From Mycobacterium gordonae (GTDB lineage: Bacteria; Actinomycetota; Actinomycetes; Mycobacteriales; Mycobacteriaceae): a stretch of 64,000 bases of DNA. Below, piece by piece: positions 26,597 to 36,280 of this stretch (positions are counted from its first letter, which is position 1; each line of letters begins with the position of its first letter). The translations under genes and the position numbers were made by a program. The DNA lies in contig NZ_LQOY01000032.1 in NCBI RefSeq assembly GCF_002101675.1, positions 28,633 through 92,632 on the forward strand, given 5' to 3'. The notes beneath the pieces are model-generated. The model made no database searches, was not told the DNA's origin, and saw nothing but the letters and a program-made list of their open reading frames with translations.

Positions 26597-27775
26597 CTAG
26601 TACACGACCATGTCGGGCTCGATCTGCCTGGCCCACGCGACGATCCCGCCCTGCAGATGCACCGCATCGGAGAACCCGGCCTGCTTTACCGCGGCCAGCG
26701 CCTCCGCCGACCGCACCCCGCTCTTGCAGTAGAGCACCGTCGGACGGTCCTGTGGCAACTGCGCCAAACCCTCACCAGAGACGATCTGCCCCTTCGGCAC
26801 CAACTGCGCCCCGTCGATGTGCACGATGTCCCACTCCACCTGCTCGCGGACGTCGATCAGCGCCAGCTTCTTGCCGGCATCCAGCATCGCGCGCAGCTCC
26901 TGCGGCGTGATGGTCGATCCGCTGGTCGCCGCGGCGGCATCCTCGGACACCGCGCCACAGAACTGTTCGTAGTCGATCAGCTCGGTGATCTTGGGCGTCG
27001 ACGGGTCTTTGCGGATCCGGATGGTGCGGTAGCTCATTTCCAGCGCGTCGTAGATCATCAACCGGCCTAGCAGGGTCTCGCCGATCCCGGTGATCAGCTT
27101 GATCGCCTCGGTCCCCATGACCGATGCGATGGAGGCACAGATGATGCCCAGCACACCGCCCTCGGCGCATGACGGGACCATGCCCGGCGGCGGCGGCTCC
27201 GGGTACAGGTCCCGGTAATTCAGTCCCAGCCCGTAGGGTGCGTCCTCCCAGAAAACCGAGGCCTGGCCCTCGAATCGGTAGATCGAGCCCCATACGTAGG
27301 GCTTGCCGGCCAGCACCGCGGCGTCGTTGACCAGATACCGGGTGGCGAAGTTGTCGGTGCCGTCCAGGATCAGGTCGTACTGGCTGAACAGCTCGACCGC
27401 GTTGTCGGCCTCGAGCCGGAACTCATGCAGACGCACCTCGATCAGGGGATTGATCGCCACGATCGAGTCGCGCGCCGATTGCGCCTTGGAGCGTCCGACA
27501 TCGGCCGTGCCGTGGATGATCTGTCGCTGCAGGTTGGACTCGTCGACCACGTCGAAGTCAACGATTCCGATGGTGCCGACTCCGGCGGCCGCCAGATACA
27601 GCAACGTCGGCGATCCGAGTCCCCCGGCGCCGATCACCAGCACGCGGGCCTTCTTCAGCCGCTTCTGCCCGTCCATCCCCAGGTCGGGAATGATCAGGTG
27701 GCGGCTGTAGCGGGCCACCTCCTCACGGCTGAGCGTGGCGGCGGGTTCGACAAGCGGCGGCAACGATGGCGTCAC
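26597..27775 (-). CDS. moeZ: MoeZ adenylyltransferase/sulfurtransferase (MoeB + rhodanese)
   Basis: A 392-residue protein with an N-terminal MoeB/ThiF E1-like domain (VIGAGGLGSPTLLYLAAAGVG and DNFATRYLVNDA) and a C-terminal rhodanese domain with the persulfide Cys in VLYCKSGVRS. It activates the C-terminus of small sulfur carriers such as MoaD-like and CysO proteins and transfers sulfur to them. GTG 27775 gives exactly the length I recall for M. tuberculosis Rv3206c. An inverted repeat separates it from the upstream metalloprotease gene. Confidence 0.92.
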   Translation of the reverse strand: MTPSLPPLVEPAATLSREEVARYSRHLIIPDLGMDGQKRLKKARVLVIGAGGLGSPTLLYLAAAGVGTIGIVDFDVVDESNLQRQIIHGTADVGRSKAQSARDSIVAINPLIEVRLHEFRLEADNAVELFSQYDLILDGTDNFATRYLVNDAAVLAGKPYVWGSIYRFEGQASVFWEDAPYGLGLNYRDLYPEPPPPGMVPSCAEGGVLGIICASIASVMGTEAIKLITGIGETLLGRLMIYDALEMSYRTIRIRKDPSTPKITELIDYEQFCGAVSEDAAAATSGSTITPQELRAMLDAGKKLALIDVREQVEWDIVHIDGAQLVPKGQIVSGEGLAQLPQDRPTVLYCKSGVRSAEALAAVKQAGFSDAVHLQGGIVAWARQIEPDMVVY

Positions 27776-27803
27776 ATCACTGAGGTTAGGCGATCCAGCC
27801 ACT

Positions 27804-27865
27804 CGCGAGCAGACGCAAATGCACCAATTTCGGAGCGAAAACGGGTGCTTTTGCGTCTGCTCGCG
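27804..27865. terminator. Long inverted repeat, probable terminator
   Basis: Perfect 16-bp arms, cgcgagcagacgcaaa (27804-27819) and tttgcgtctgctcgcg (27850-27865), enclose a 30-base loop that itself can partly pair. It begins 4 bases beyond the stop codon of the metalloprotease gene and before moeZ. Related inverted repeats occur at 34713 and 55826, each directly after gene ends. There is no U-tract, which is common for mycobacterial terminators. Confidence 0.6.
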
Positions 27866-27869
27866 CCAA

Positions 27870-28904
27870 CTAGGCGATTGGATACGGCCAGGGATTAAAC
27901 CGGCACGTCTTGCCGTCGGCCTTGACCTGATCGGGATCGAACTTGGCCCCGTCGTCATTGGACGTGGAGAACGTCTGCTGCATCATCACCGGCGCCAGAG
28001 CACCTTGCTGATCGCACGGCTCGTGCTTCACATAGCCGATGGCGTGACCCACTTCGTGGTTGATCACATACTGCCGGTAAGAACCGATGTCGCCCTCGAA
28101 CGGAACGGCTCCGCGGATCCAGCGCGCCTCGTTGATGAAAACCCGCGACTGCCGATCTGATCCGAAAGACGGGTTGTAGCAGGACGTTTCAAGCCGGAAC
28201 TCATAGCCGCAGCCCTCGCGCACCGAAACCGGTGATACCAGCGAGACGCGGAAGTCCGGTTTGCTCGCACTGGTTGCGTCGATCCGGACAAACGCGAACT
28301 GCGGGTTGTGGGTCCAGCCCTTGGGATTGTCCAGGGTCATGTCGACCATCTGCGCGAACGCGTTGTCGCCGCCGTACATGTTCGGATCGATGCCGTTCTC
28401 GATCTCGATGGTGTAGCGGAACACCTTGCCGGTGCCCTGACCGACCTGCGGGGTGCCACCCGGGATGACGCGGTAGGTCTTGTCCCCCGCCTCGGTGTAG
28501 GGCCCGCCCTCGGGCAGCGTGCCCGCCGGCAGGTTCGCGTCGAACGCGACGAGCCCGCGTGGCGGCGTGTCGATGATCGACGTGCCCACCGCGCCGATGG
28601 TGGGCGGCTCCTTGTGAATCGCGTGCGCCGCCGGCTTGGGCGTGCTGGTCCCGGTCACCGTCTGGTAGACGACGATCAGGGTGAGCACCGTCAGCAGGGG
28701 CAGCGCGTAGGCCCGCCAGCCGTAGGTGGACACGAACCGCCCCAGCCAGGTTTGCTTGCGCCATTGGCGCGGCCGGTCCCGATCCGCGCGCACCCTCCCG
28801 GCGCTCTGTCCGAGTGGGTCACGCTGGGCGCGCAGCGGCTCCCGCCGGTCGTCACGCAGCACTGGCGCGCGACCGGTACCGCGGGGCGGCCACTGGGACG
28901 TCAT
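27870..28904 (-). CDS. Membrane-anchored zinc metalloprotease, DUF3152 (Rv3207c-like)
   Basis: A 344-residue protein. A basic N-terminus precedes one membrane anchor (ALPLLTVLTLIVVYQTV) and an extracytoplasmic domain. The metal site is HEVGHAIGYVKH, an exact HExxHxxGxxxH metzincin-type pattern. Four or more Cys (CGYEF, SCYN, PCDQ, KTCRF) could form disulfides outside the cell. ATG 28904 follows GGGGAA and excludes an upstream extension of no family character. It is divergent from a TetR gene. The substrate is unknown. Confidence 0.88.
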   Translation of the reverse strand: MTSQWPPRGTGRAPVLRDDRREPLRAQRDPLGQSAGRVRADRDRPRQWRKQTWLGRFVSTYGWRAYALPLLTVLTLIVVYQTVTGTSTPKPAAHAIHKEPPTIGAVGTSIIDTPPRGLVAFDANLPAGTLPEGGPYTEAGDKTYRVIPGGTPQVGQGTGKVFRYTIEIENGIDPNMYGGDNAFAQMVDMTLDNPKGWTHNPQFAFVRIDATSASKPDFRVSLVSPVSVREGCGYEFRLETSCYNPSFGSDRQSRVFINEARWIRGAVPFEGDIGSYRQYVINHEVGHAIGYVKHEPCDQQGALAPVMMQQTFSTSNDDGAKFDPDQVKADGKTCRFNPWPYPIA

Positions 28905-28998
28905 TTCCCCAGGATGGCACAGCAACTGCGGGCAACCGGCCCTGGCGCGCCCGAAAAACGCGCCGGCCCGCTTCACATCGACCTAACACCGCAGGTAG

Positions 28999-30029
<1,031 letters not shown>

Positions 30030-30214
30030 GGGGGCCCCTTCCGTTGGCGTTTTCATCGCAGGCGTCTGTGCAGCAGGCTAGTGGACGGGCCGGACTGGCA
30101 CAGCGCCCCGCCCCCGAACCGGCAGTTCGCGGTTAGTGAACAAACCCGTCACGATTCGGTCTAGCCTTCGTTCTGCCCCGGCGACGAGCAGTTCACGTCA
30201 TTAACATCGGCCCC

Positions 30215-30982
30215 ATCAGTACCATCCGTGACACCCTCTACGACATCGTCCGAGACCTCAAGGAGTTCCCGGGCGACGAACCGCGCGTAGACGGCTACGG
30301 CGAGGACTTCGACGACGACCCCGACACCGATAGCTGGGATCAGCCCGCCGACGAAGAAGAATGGGCGTGGCCCACCGACCGCCGCTGGCGCCCGGTCGCG
30401 TTGTTCATCGGCGCCATCGTCGCGATCGGCGCGATCGCCACTGCGGTGATCATCAACAGCGGGGACAGCGCCACCACCAAGGCGACGGTGGGGCTGCCGG
30501 CCCCCAGGACGGCCGTCACGGCCCCCCGATCCAGTGCGCCGCCGAGCGCGTCCACCAGTGCTCCGCCGACCCCATCCGGCGCGCCGCTGCCACCGGAGAC
30601 GGTCACCACCCTGACCCCTGGCAACGCGCCGACCAAAACGGCGGCGCCGCCCACCCGGCTGCCCAGCGCTGCGCCGGCCCCGACGGCCGTTCCCCCGGGC
30701 GCGACGATCAATCCACGCACCGTCATCTACAGCGTCACCGGCAACAAGGCGCTCTTCGACCTGGTGAACGTCGCCTACACGGACGCACGCGGCTTTCCGG
30801 TGACCGAATTCAACGTCGCGTTGCCCTGGACCAAGGTTGTCGTGCTCAATCCCGGCGTGCAGACCGAATCGGTGATCGCCACCAGCATCTACGGCCAGTT
30901 GAACTGCTCGATCGTCAACGCGCAGGGTCAGCTGGTGAAGGCGTCGACCAACAATTCCGCCTTGGCGACCTGCACCCGCTGA
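30215..30982 (+). CDS. Membrane-anchored MmpS-like protein with acidic N-terminus (Rv3209-like); start codon not canonical
   Basis: A coding-like frame begins near ISTIRDTLYDIVRDLKEF. It runs through a very acidic stretch (GEDFDDDPDTDSWD), one membrane helix (VALFIGAIVAIGAIATAVII), a Pro/Ala/Thr linker and a C-terminal domain resembling MmpS (VIYSVTGNKALFDLVNVAYT). No ATG, GTG or TTG exists in this frame between the upstream stop (30137-30139) and a TTG at 30401. That TTG lies within the membrane helix, which is an unlikely start. ATC 30215 (or ATT 30200) fits the protein, so either a rare start or a mutated start is implied. Confidence 0.75.
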   Translation: MSTIRDTLYDIVRDLKEFPGDEPRVDGYGEDFDDDPDTDSWDQPADEEEWAWPTDRRWRPVALFIGAIVAIGAIATAVIINSGDSATTKATVGLPAPRTAVTAPRSSAPPSASTSAPPTPSGAPLPPETVTTLTPGNAPTKTAAPPTRLPSAAPAPTAVPPGATINPRTVIYSVTGNKALFDLVNVAYTDARGFPVTEFNVALPWTKVVVLNPGVQTESVIATSIYGQLNCSIVNAQGQLVKASTNNSALATCTR

Positions 30983-30989
30983 ATCCGGT

Positions 30990-31694
30990 TCAGCCCAGCC
31001 CCAATTCGCGCATCCGGCTGTCATGCGTGCGCTGCAGCCGTTCGAAGAATGCGCCCAGCTGACCCAGACCGCCCGTCCCGGAGACCACCAGGTCGACCAG
31101 TTCGTCGTGATCGGCCAGCAGGAACTGGGCCTGGGTGATCGCCTCGCCGAGCAGCCGACGCGACCACAGCGCCAGCCGGCTGCGTTGCTTGCCGCTGGAC
31201 GTCACCGCGGCCCGCACTTCGGCGACGACGAACTGCGAATGCCCCGTCTCGGACAGGGCCGCGCGCACCACGTCGGCGACCTCGTCGGGCAACCCGTCGG
31301 CGATCTCCAGATACAGGTCGGCGGCCAGGGCGTCCCCGACATAGGTCTTCACCAGGGCTTCCAGCCAGGTGCTGGGGGTGGTCAGCCGGTGGTAATTCTC
31401 CAGCGCGGACACGTACTTCGACATCGCCGGCACCACGTCCACACCGCGCTGTTCCAACGCGTCACGCAACAGTTCGTAGTGCCCCATCTCGGCGGCGGCG
31501 ATGCTGGCCATCGAGATCCGGCCGCGCAGGTTCGGCGCCATCCGCGCCTCTTCGGTCAGCCGGTAGAACGCCGCCACCTCGCCATATGCGAGCAGCGCGA
31601 ACAGTTCGTTGACGCCAGGATGATCCGCCGGCAGTCGTGGCCTGGGCGAATCGGCCGCCTCGTCGTTGGAGTCGGCGGTGGTTGGCGAAGGCAT
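30990..31694 (-). CDS. Ferritin-like-fold protein (Rv3210c-like)
   Basis: A 234-residue, mostly helical protein. The helices ELFALLAYGEVAAFYRLTEE and ISMASIAAAEMGHYELLRDA carry the Glu/His ligands of a ferritin-like di-iron site (E...EMGH). ALSETGHSQFVVAEV holds a later E...H pair. The fold resembles MiaE-type tRNA hydroxylases and related di-iron enzymes. ATG 31694 is used. It is convergent with the MmpS-like gene and divergent from rhlE. The catalysed reaction is unknown. Confidence 0.8.
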   Translation of the reverse strand: MPSPTTADSNDEAADSPRPRLPADHPGVNELFALLAYGEVAAFYRLTEEARMAPNLRGRISMASIAAAEMGHYELLRDALEQRGVDVVPAMSKYVSALENYHRLTTPSTWLEALVKTYVGDALAADLYLEIADGLPDEVADVVRAALSETGHSQFVVAEVRAAVTSSGKQRSRLALWSRRLLGEAITQAQFLLADHDELVDLVVSGTGGLGQLGAFFERLQRTHDSRMRELGLG

Positions 31695-31955
31695 GCTGAC
31701 ACTTTAGTCGGCAGCATGAACGGACTCTGGGTGCCCGCTGGGCGACCAGGTACCATGTTCGTAGGTAGTGGCTGAATCTGTGCTGCTCCTACCTGTGCAG
31801 AAAAGAAATGTGCGTGCACGCAACTGGCCCGCCCGACATCAAGCAGCGGGCCTCGGCGACGTAATCGGAGTCGGAAATCGTGCGCGCGAACCGCGACACA
31901 GACGAAGTACCGACTCAAACTCGATTACTGTCACCGAAAGGCACTCTCCCCGCGT
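31695..31955 (+). promoter_or_regulatory. Long upstream region of rhlE
   Basis: This 261-bp space separates divergent starts and probably includes a long 5' leader for the helicase gene. A possible stem uses aggtag and ctacct around 31760-31795. No riboswitch pattern or convincing small gene was recognised. The nearest ribosome-like site, GAAAGG, is about 17 bases before the rhlE ATG. Confidence 0.35.
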
Positions 31956-33473
31956 ATGACCGCATTGAAAAGCACCACCGGTCTAACCTTTGCCAGCCTC
32001 GGCGTCCGCGACGAAATCGTCAGCGCACTGGCCGAAAAGGGCATCGAAACCCCCTTTGCTATCCAAGAACTAACCCTGCCGCTGGCACTCGCCGGCGAGG
32101 ACGTCATCGGCCAGGCCCGCACCGGCATGGGCAAGACCTTCGGGTTCGGTGTGCCGCTGTTGCAGCGCATCACCTCCGAGACCGCGACGCGGCCGCTGAC
32201 CGGCGCGCCGCGGGCCCTCGTCGTGGTACCCACCCGTGAGCTGTGCCTGCAGGTCACCGGTGACCTGGCCACCGCGGCCAAATACCTCAAGGCGACCAAC
32301 GAAGACGGCAGCGAGCGCCCGCTGTCGGTCCTCGCCATTTACGGCGGTCGCGCCTACGAGCCGCAGATCGACGCGCTGCACAAGGGCGTCGATGTCGTGG
32401 TGGGCACTCCGGGCCGGCTGCTCGACCTGTGCCAGCAGGGCCACCTGCAGTTGGGCGGACTGTCGGTGCTGGTGCTCGACGAGGCCGACGAGATGCTGGA
32501 CCTCGGTTTCCTGCCCGACATCGAGCGCATCCTGCGCCAGATCCCGGCCGACCGTCAGTCGATGCTGTTCTCGGCGACCATGCCGGACCCGATCATCACG
32601 CTGGCGCGGACCTTCATGGTTCAGCCCACCCACATCCGTGCCGAGGCCCCGCACTCGCTCGCGGTGCACGACACCACTGAACAGTTCGTCTACCGCGCCC
32701 ACGCCCTGGACAAGGTGGAACTGGTCACCAGGATCCTGCAGGCCAGCGAGCGCGGCGCGACGATGATTTTCACCCGCACCAAGCGCACCGCCCAGAAGGT
32801 CGCCGACGAGCTGCAGGAACGCGGCTTCGCGGTCGGAGCCGTGCACGGCGACCTCGGCCAGATCGCGCGCGAGAAGGCTCTCAAGGCGTTCCGCTCTGGG
32901 GACATCAACGTCCTGGTGGCCACTGATGTGGCCGCGCGCGGCATCGACATCGACGACATCACCCACGTCATCAACTACCAGTGCCCCGAGGACGACAAGA
33001 TGTACGTCCACCGCATCGGGCGTACCGGCCGCGCCGGCCGCACCGGCATTGCGGTCACGCTGGTGGACTGGGATGAGCTGGAGCGCTGGGCGGCAATCGA
33101 CAAGGCGCTGGGTCTGGGCTCCCCCGACCCTTCGGAAACCTATTCGAACTCGCCGCACCTGTACGCCGAGCTCGGCATTCCGGAAGAGGCCGGCGGCACC
33201 GTCGGAAAGCCGCGCAAGGCGCCGGTCAAGCGGCGCGAGGCCAGCAGCAGCGGCAGTTCCGAGCGCCCGGCTCGCCGTCCGGACCGCCGCAAGCGCACCC
33301 GCGGCGGCAAGCCCGTCACCGGCCATCCCGAGACCACCGCCGCTGACGCCGCCGCCGACGCCGATTCCGAGAATGCGGCGCCCGCCGCTGCCGGCAGCGG
33401 TGCCGCGAGCAGCAGCAGCCGGCGCCGTCGCCGTCGTCGCAAGCCGGCTGACACCGCCGCGGCAGCCAACTAA
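31956..33473 (+). CDS. rhlE: RhlE-type DEAD-box RNA helicase
   Basis: A 505-residue DEAD-box helicase. It has the Q-motif region (FAIQELTLPLALAG), Walker A ARTGMGKT, PTRELCLQ, LDEADEML, FSATMPD, TDVAARGIDI and HRIGRTGRAGR. The tail from about residue 410 is basic and low-complexity, with an Arg run just before the C-terminus, suited to RNA binding. DEAD-box helicases of this group help ribosome assembly and RNA turnover. The start is ATG 31956. The next gene begins 16 bases after its stop. Confidence 0.94.
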   Translation: MTALKSTTGLTFASLGVRDEIVSALAEKGIETPFAIQELTLPLALAGEDVIGQARTGMGKTFGFGVPLLQRITSETATRPLTGAPRALVVVPTRELCLQVTGDLATAAKYLKATNEDGSERPLSVLAIYGGRAYEPQIDALHKGVDVVVGTPGRLLDLCQQGHLQLGGLSVLVLDEADEMLDLGFLPDIERILRQIPADRQSMLFSATMPDPIITLARTFMVQPTHIRAEAPHSLAVHDTTEQFVYRAHALDKVELVTRILQASERGATMIFTRTKRTAQKVADELQERGFAVGAVHGDLGQIAREKALKAFRSGDINVLVATDVAARGIDIDDITHVINYQCPEDDKMYVHRIGRTGRAGRTGIAVTLVDWDELERWAAIDKALGLGSPDPSETYSNSPHLYAELGIPEEAGGTVGKPRKAPVKRREASSSGSSERPARRPDRRKRTRGGKPVTGHPETTAADAAADADSENAAPAAAGSGAASSSSRRRRRRRKPADTAAAAN

Positions 33474-33489
33474 CGGCATACTCACTTCC

Positions 33490-34704
33490 GTGGTCCGACC
33501 CGAGCGCCGCACCAAGACGGATATAGCGGCCGCCGCGGCAATCGCGGTCGTCATCGCGGTAGCCGCGTCGCTCATCTGGTGGACCAGCGACGCGCGGGCC
33601 ACCATCAGTCGGCCGGCCGCGACCGCCGCGCCCACCCCGACCCAGGCCCGAGACGTCCCGGCGACGCTGCGCCAGCTCTGGACCGCCCCCAGCCCAAGTA
33701 CTCGGGCACCGGTGGTGGTGGCCGGCAGCGTGGCCACCGGCAGCGGGCGGGAGGTGCAGGGTCGCGATCCCGGCACCGGGCAGGTCCAGTGGAGTTACTC
33801 GCGGGATACCGACCTGTGCGGGCTGACGTGGGTGTACCACTACGCCGTGGCGGTCTACCGCGATGACCGGGGTTGCGGTCAGGTCAGCACCATCGACGGA
33901 TCAACGGGTCGCCGCGGCCCGGCCCGCAGCAGCTACGCCGATCCCAAGGTGCGGCTGTCCTCCGACGGCACCACCGTGTTGTCAGCGGGTGACACCCGGC
34001 TGGAGATGTGGCGCTCCGACATGGTCCGGATGATGGCGTACGGCGAGACCGACGCCCGGGTCAAGCCGGTCAACCGGGGTCTGCATTCGGGCTGCACCCT
34101 CGAATCGGCGGCGGCGAGCTCGTCCTCGGTGGCGGTGCTCGAGGCCTGCACGAGCCAAGCTGACCTGAAGCTGGTCCTATTGCGTCCCGGCAAAGAAGAC
34201 GACGAGCCCCAACAGCAGGTGGTGCAGGAATCCGGGGTGCGTCCGGGCACCGGCGCGCGCGTGGTGGTGGTCTCGCAAAATCGCACCGCGGTGTACCTGC
34301 CGACACCGCAGCCGCACGTCGACGTGGTCGACGAGACCGGCACCACGGTGGCGAGCACGCTGCTGGCCGGCCCGCCGTCTGCGTCGTCGGTGGTATCGCA
34401 GACCGGCAATCTGGTCACCTGGTGGACCGGGGACGCGCTGCTGGTCTTGGACGCGGGCAATCTGACCGCGCGCTACACGATCGCGGCCGGTGAGACCGCC
34501 GCGCCGCTGGGGCCCGGGGTGATGATGGCGGGGCAGCTGCTGGTGCCGGTCACCGGCGCGATCGGCGTCTACGACCCGCTCAACGGCGAGGCCAGCCGCT
34601 ACATCCCGGTGGACCGGCAGCCCAACGGCTCGGCCGTGATTCCGGCGGTGTCGGGTTCCCGGGTGATCGAGCAGCGCGGCGACACTGTGGTGGCGCTGGG
34701 CTGA
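33490..34704 (+). CDS. Membrane-anchored beta-propeller-like protein (Rv3212-like)
   Basis: A 404-residue protein. A signal-anchor (AAAAAIAVVIAVAASLIWW) is followed by an extracytoplasmic domain with repeated blade-like units (for example RDPGTGQVQWSYSRDTDLCG and LLVPVTGAIGVYDPLNGEAS), suggesting a PQQ/WD-like propeller. Three Cys lie in the domain. GTG 33490 is the start, 16 bases after rhlE, so they are probably co-transcribed. Homologues in M. tuberculosis are annotated only as conserved alanine/valine-rich protein. Confidence 0.85.
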   Translation: MVRPERRTKTDIAAAAAIAVVIAVAASLIWWTSDARATISRPAATAAPTPTQARDVPATLRQLWTAPSPSTRAPVVVAGSVATGSGREVQGRDPGTGQVQWSYSRDTDLCGLTWVYHYAVAVYRDDRGCGQVSTIDGSTGRRGPARSSYADPKVRLSSDGTTVLSAGDTRLEMWRSDMVRMMAYGETDARVKPVNRGLHSGCTLESAAASSSSVAVLEACTSQADLKLVLLRPGKEDDEPQQQVVQESGVRPGTGARVVVVSQNRTAVYLPTPQPHVDVVDETGTTVASTLLAGPPSASSVVSQTGNLVTWWTGDALLVLDAGNLTARYTIAAGETAAPLGPGVMMAGQLLVPVTGAIGVYDPLNGEASRYIPVDRQPNGSAVIPAVSGSRVIEQRGDTVVALG

Positions 34705-34712
34705 TTCCCCTG

Positions 34713-34774
34713 CGCGAGCAGACACAAACGTCCCGTGGAGCGGTCGCTCCCGGGTGCGTTCGTGTCTGCTCGCG
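34713..34774. terminator. Bidirectional inverted-repeat terminator
   Basis: Arms of 18 bases, cgcgagcagacacaaacg (34713-34730) and cgttcgtgtctgctcgcg (34757-34774), differ at one position and enclose a GC-rich loop. It fills the space between two convergent genes, 8 bases after one stop codon and 6 before the other. The core gcgagcagac is shared with the repeat at 27804. Confidence 0.65.
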
Positions 34775-34780
34775 GGAGGA

Positions 34781-35590
34781 CTAGTACTCGACCGCGAAGG
34801 TGGGCAGCGCCTTGCCGGTCTTCCAGTGCTTGAGCAGCGCCTTCGCCAGGTCGCGGTAGGCCAGCGCTCCCTTGTTCTTGCGCCCGGCCAGCACCGACGA
34901 GCCCGACGCGCTCGCCTCGGCGAAGCGCACCGTCCGCGGGATGGGTGGTGCCAGCACGGGCAGCTCGTAGCGGTCGGCGACGTCGAGCAGCACGTCGCGG
35001 GTGTGGGTGGTGCGGGAGTCGTACAGCGTCGGCAGGGCGCCCAGCAGTCGCAGGTTGGGATTGGTGATCTGCTGGACATCGGCCACCGTCCGCAGGAACT
35101 GGCCCACGCCCCGATGGGCCAGCGTCTCGCACTGCAGCGGCACGATGACCTCGTCGGCGGCGGTGAGCCCGTTGAGCGTGAGCACGCCGAGCGACGGCGG
35201 GCAGTCGATGATCACCACGTCGAAATCGTCGGCAAGCTTGGCCAGCGCCCGCTTGAGGGCGTACTCGCGGCCAGCCCGCATCAGCAGCATCGCCTCCGCG
35301 CCCGCGAGGTCAATGTTGGCCGGCAGCAACGTCATTCCCTCATCCGTCGTCACCAGAGCGGCGCTCGGCTCGACCTCGCCGAGCAGCACCTCATGAACGG
35401 AGACGGGCAACTTGTCGGGATCCTGGCCCAGCGAGAAGGTCAGACACCCTTGCGGGTCCAGGTCGACGAGCAGCACCCGTTTCCCTTCGTCCACCATCGC
35501 CGCACCGAGCGACGCGACCGTCGTCGTCTTGGCCACACCGCCCTTCTGGTTGGCCACCGCCAGTACGCGCATGTCACTCACAGTGCCCAT
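34781..35590 (-). CDS. ParA/Soj-family ATPase (Rv3213c-like)
   Basis: A ParA-type deviant Walker ATPase of 269 residues. The opening is MRVLAVANQKGGVAKTTTVA with the signature-Lys Walker A; LLVDLDPQGCLTF and VIIDCPPSLGVLTLNGL follow. It lacks an N-terminal HTH. No ParB partner lies beside it, so it is an orphan ParA that may position a protein complex rather than DNA. Three in-frame starts are possible: ATG 35590, GTG 35581 (AGGATGG at good spacing) and ATG 35572. It is divergent from the phosphatase gene. Confidence 0.9.
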   Translation of the reverse strand: MGTVSDMRVLAVANQKGGVAKTTTVASLGAAMVDEGKRVLLVDLDPQGCLTFSLGQDPDKLPVSVHEVLLGEVEPSAALVTTDEGMTLLPANIDLAGAEAMLLMRAGREYALKRALAKLADDFDVVIIDCPPSLGVLTLNGLTAADEVIVPLQCETLAHRGVGQFLRTVADVQQITNPNLRLLGALPTLYDSRTTHTRDVLLDVADRYELPVLAPPIPRTVRFAEASASGSSVLAGRKNKGALAYRDLAKALLKHWKTGKALPTFAVEY

Positions 35591-35668
35591 CCTGGCACGG
35601 AACCCATTGCCCCGTTCGGGTGGCGGGCCCGCCGCGGCTCTCGGCGTGTCTCCGGCAGAATCGCGAGC

Positions 35669-36280
35669 ATGGGCGTACACGATCACCGGCTGGTGCTGTT
35701 GCGCCACGGGGAGACCGAATGGTCGAAATCGGGGCAGCACACCGGCCGCACCGACATCGAGCTGACCGAGGCCGGCCGGGAACAGGCTGAGTTCGCCGGG
35801 GTGGTGCTCGGCGACCTCCGCCTCAAGCGCCCGATGGTGATCTGCAGCCCGCGCCGCCGCTCCCTGGTCACCGCCGACCTGGCCGGACTCATCGTCGACC
35901 AGGTCACCCCGCTGGTCGCCGAATGGGACTACGGCGACTACGAGGGGCTGACCACCCCGCAGATCCACGAAACCGACCCGGATTGGCTGGTGTGGACGCA
36001 CGGATGTCCCGGCGGCGAAAGCGTCGCGCAGGTCAGCGAACGCGCCGACCGGGCCATCGCCCTGGCGCTGGAGAACATGGAGTCGCGCGACGTGCTCCTC
36101 GTCAGCCACGGCCATTTCTCCCGCGCGGTGATCACCCGATGGTCGCAATTCAGCCTGACCGAGGGCAGCCGCTTCGGGATGCCCACCGCGACCATCGCGA
36201 TCTGCGGGTTCGAGCACGGGATCCGGCAACTGGCGCAGCTCGGGTTGAGCTGCCATCCCAAACCCACCGCGATCGCGTGA
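35669..36280 (+). CDS. gpm2: Histidine-phosphatase superfamily acid phosphatase (Rv3214-like)
   Basis: A 203-residue histidine phosphatase with VLLRHGETEWS carrying the phosphorylated His. SPRRRSLVTADLAG and a late VSHGHFSRAVI supply the second catalytic His. Its M. tuberculosis homologue, named gpm2 or entD, was reported to act as an acid phosphatase rather than a mutase. The stop overlaps the entC GTG by 4 nt, so it may serve chorismate or isochorismate metabolism; this is inference from context. Confidence 0.88.
   Translation: MGVHDHRLVLLRHGETEWSKSGQHTGRTDIELTEAGREQAEFAGVVLGDLRLKRPMVICSPRRRSLVTADLAGLIVDQVTPLVAEWDYGDYEGLTTPQIHETDPDWLVWTHGCPGGESVAQVSERADRAIALALENMESRDVLLVSHGHFSRAVITRWSQFSLTEGSRFGMPTATIAICGFEHGIRQLAQLGLSCHPKPTAIA

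Noticed and set aside
31768..31959. 63-codon frame in the rhlE upstream region
   Set aside because: Arg-rich, no ribosome site, and no hydrophobic or domain pattern.
32070..33776. 568-codon minus-strand frame antisense to rhlE
   Set aside because: The opposite strand encodes a full set of DEAD-box motifs; the antisense product is low-complexity.
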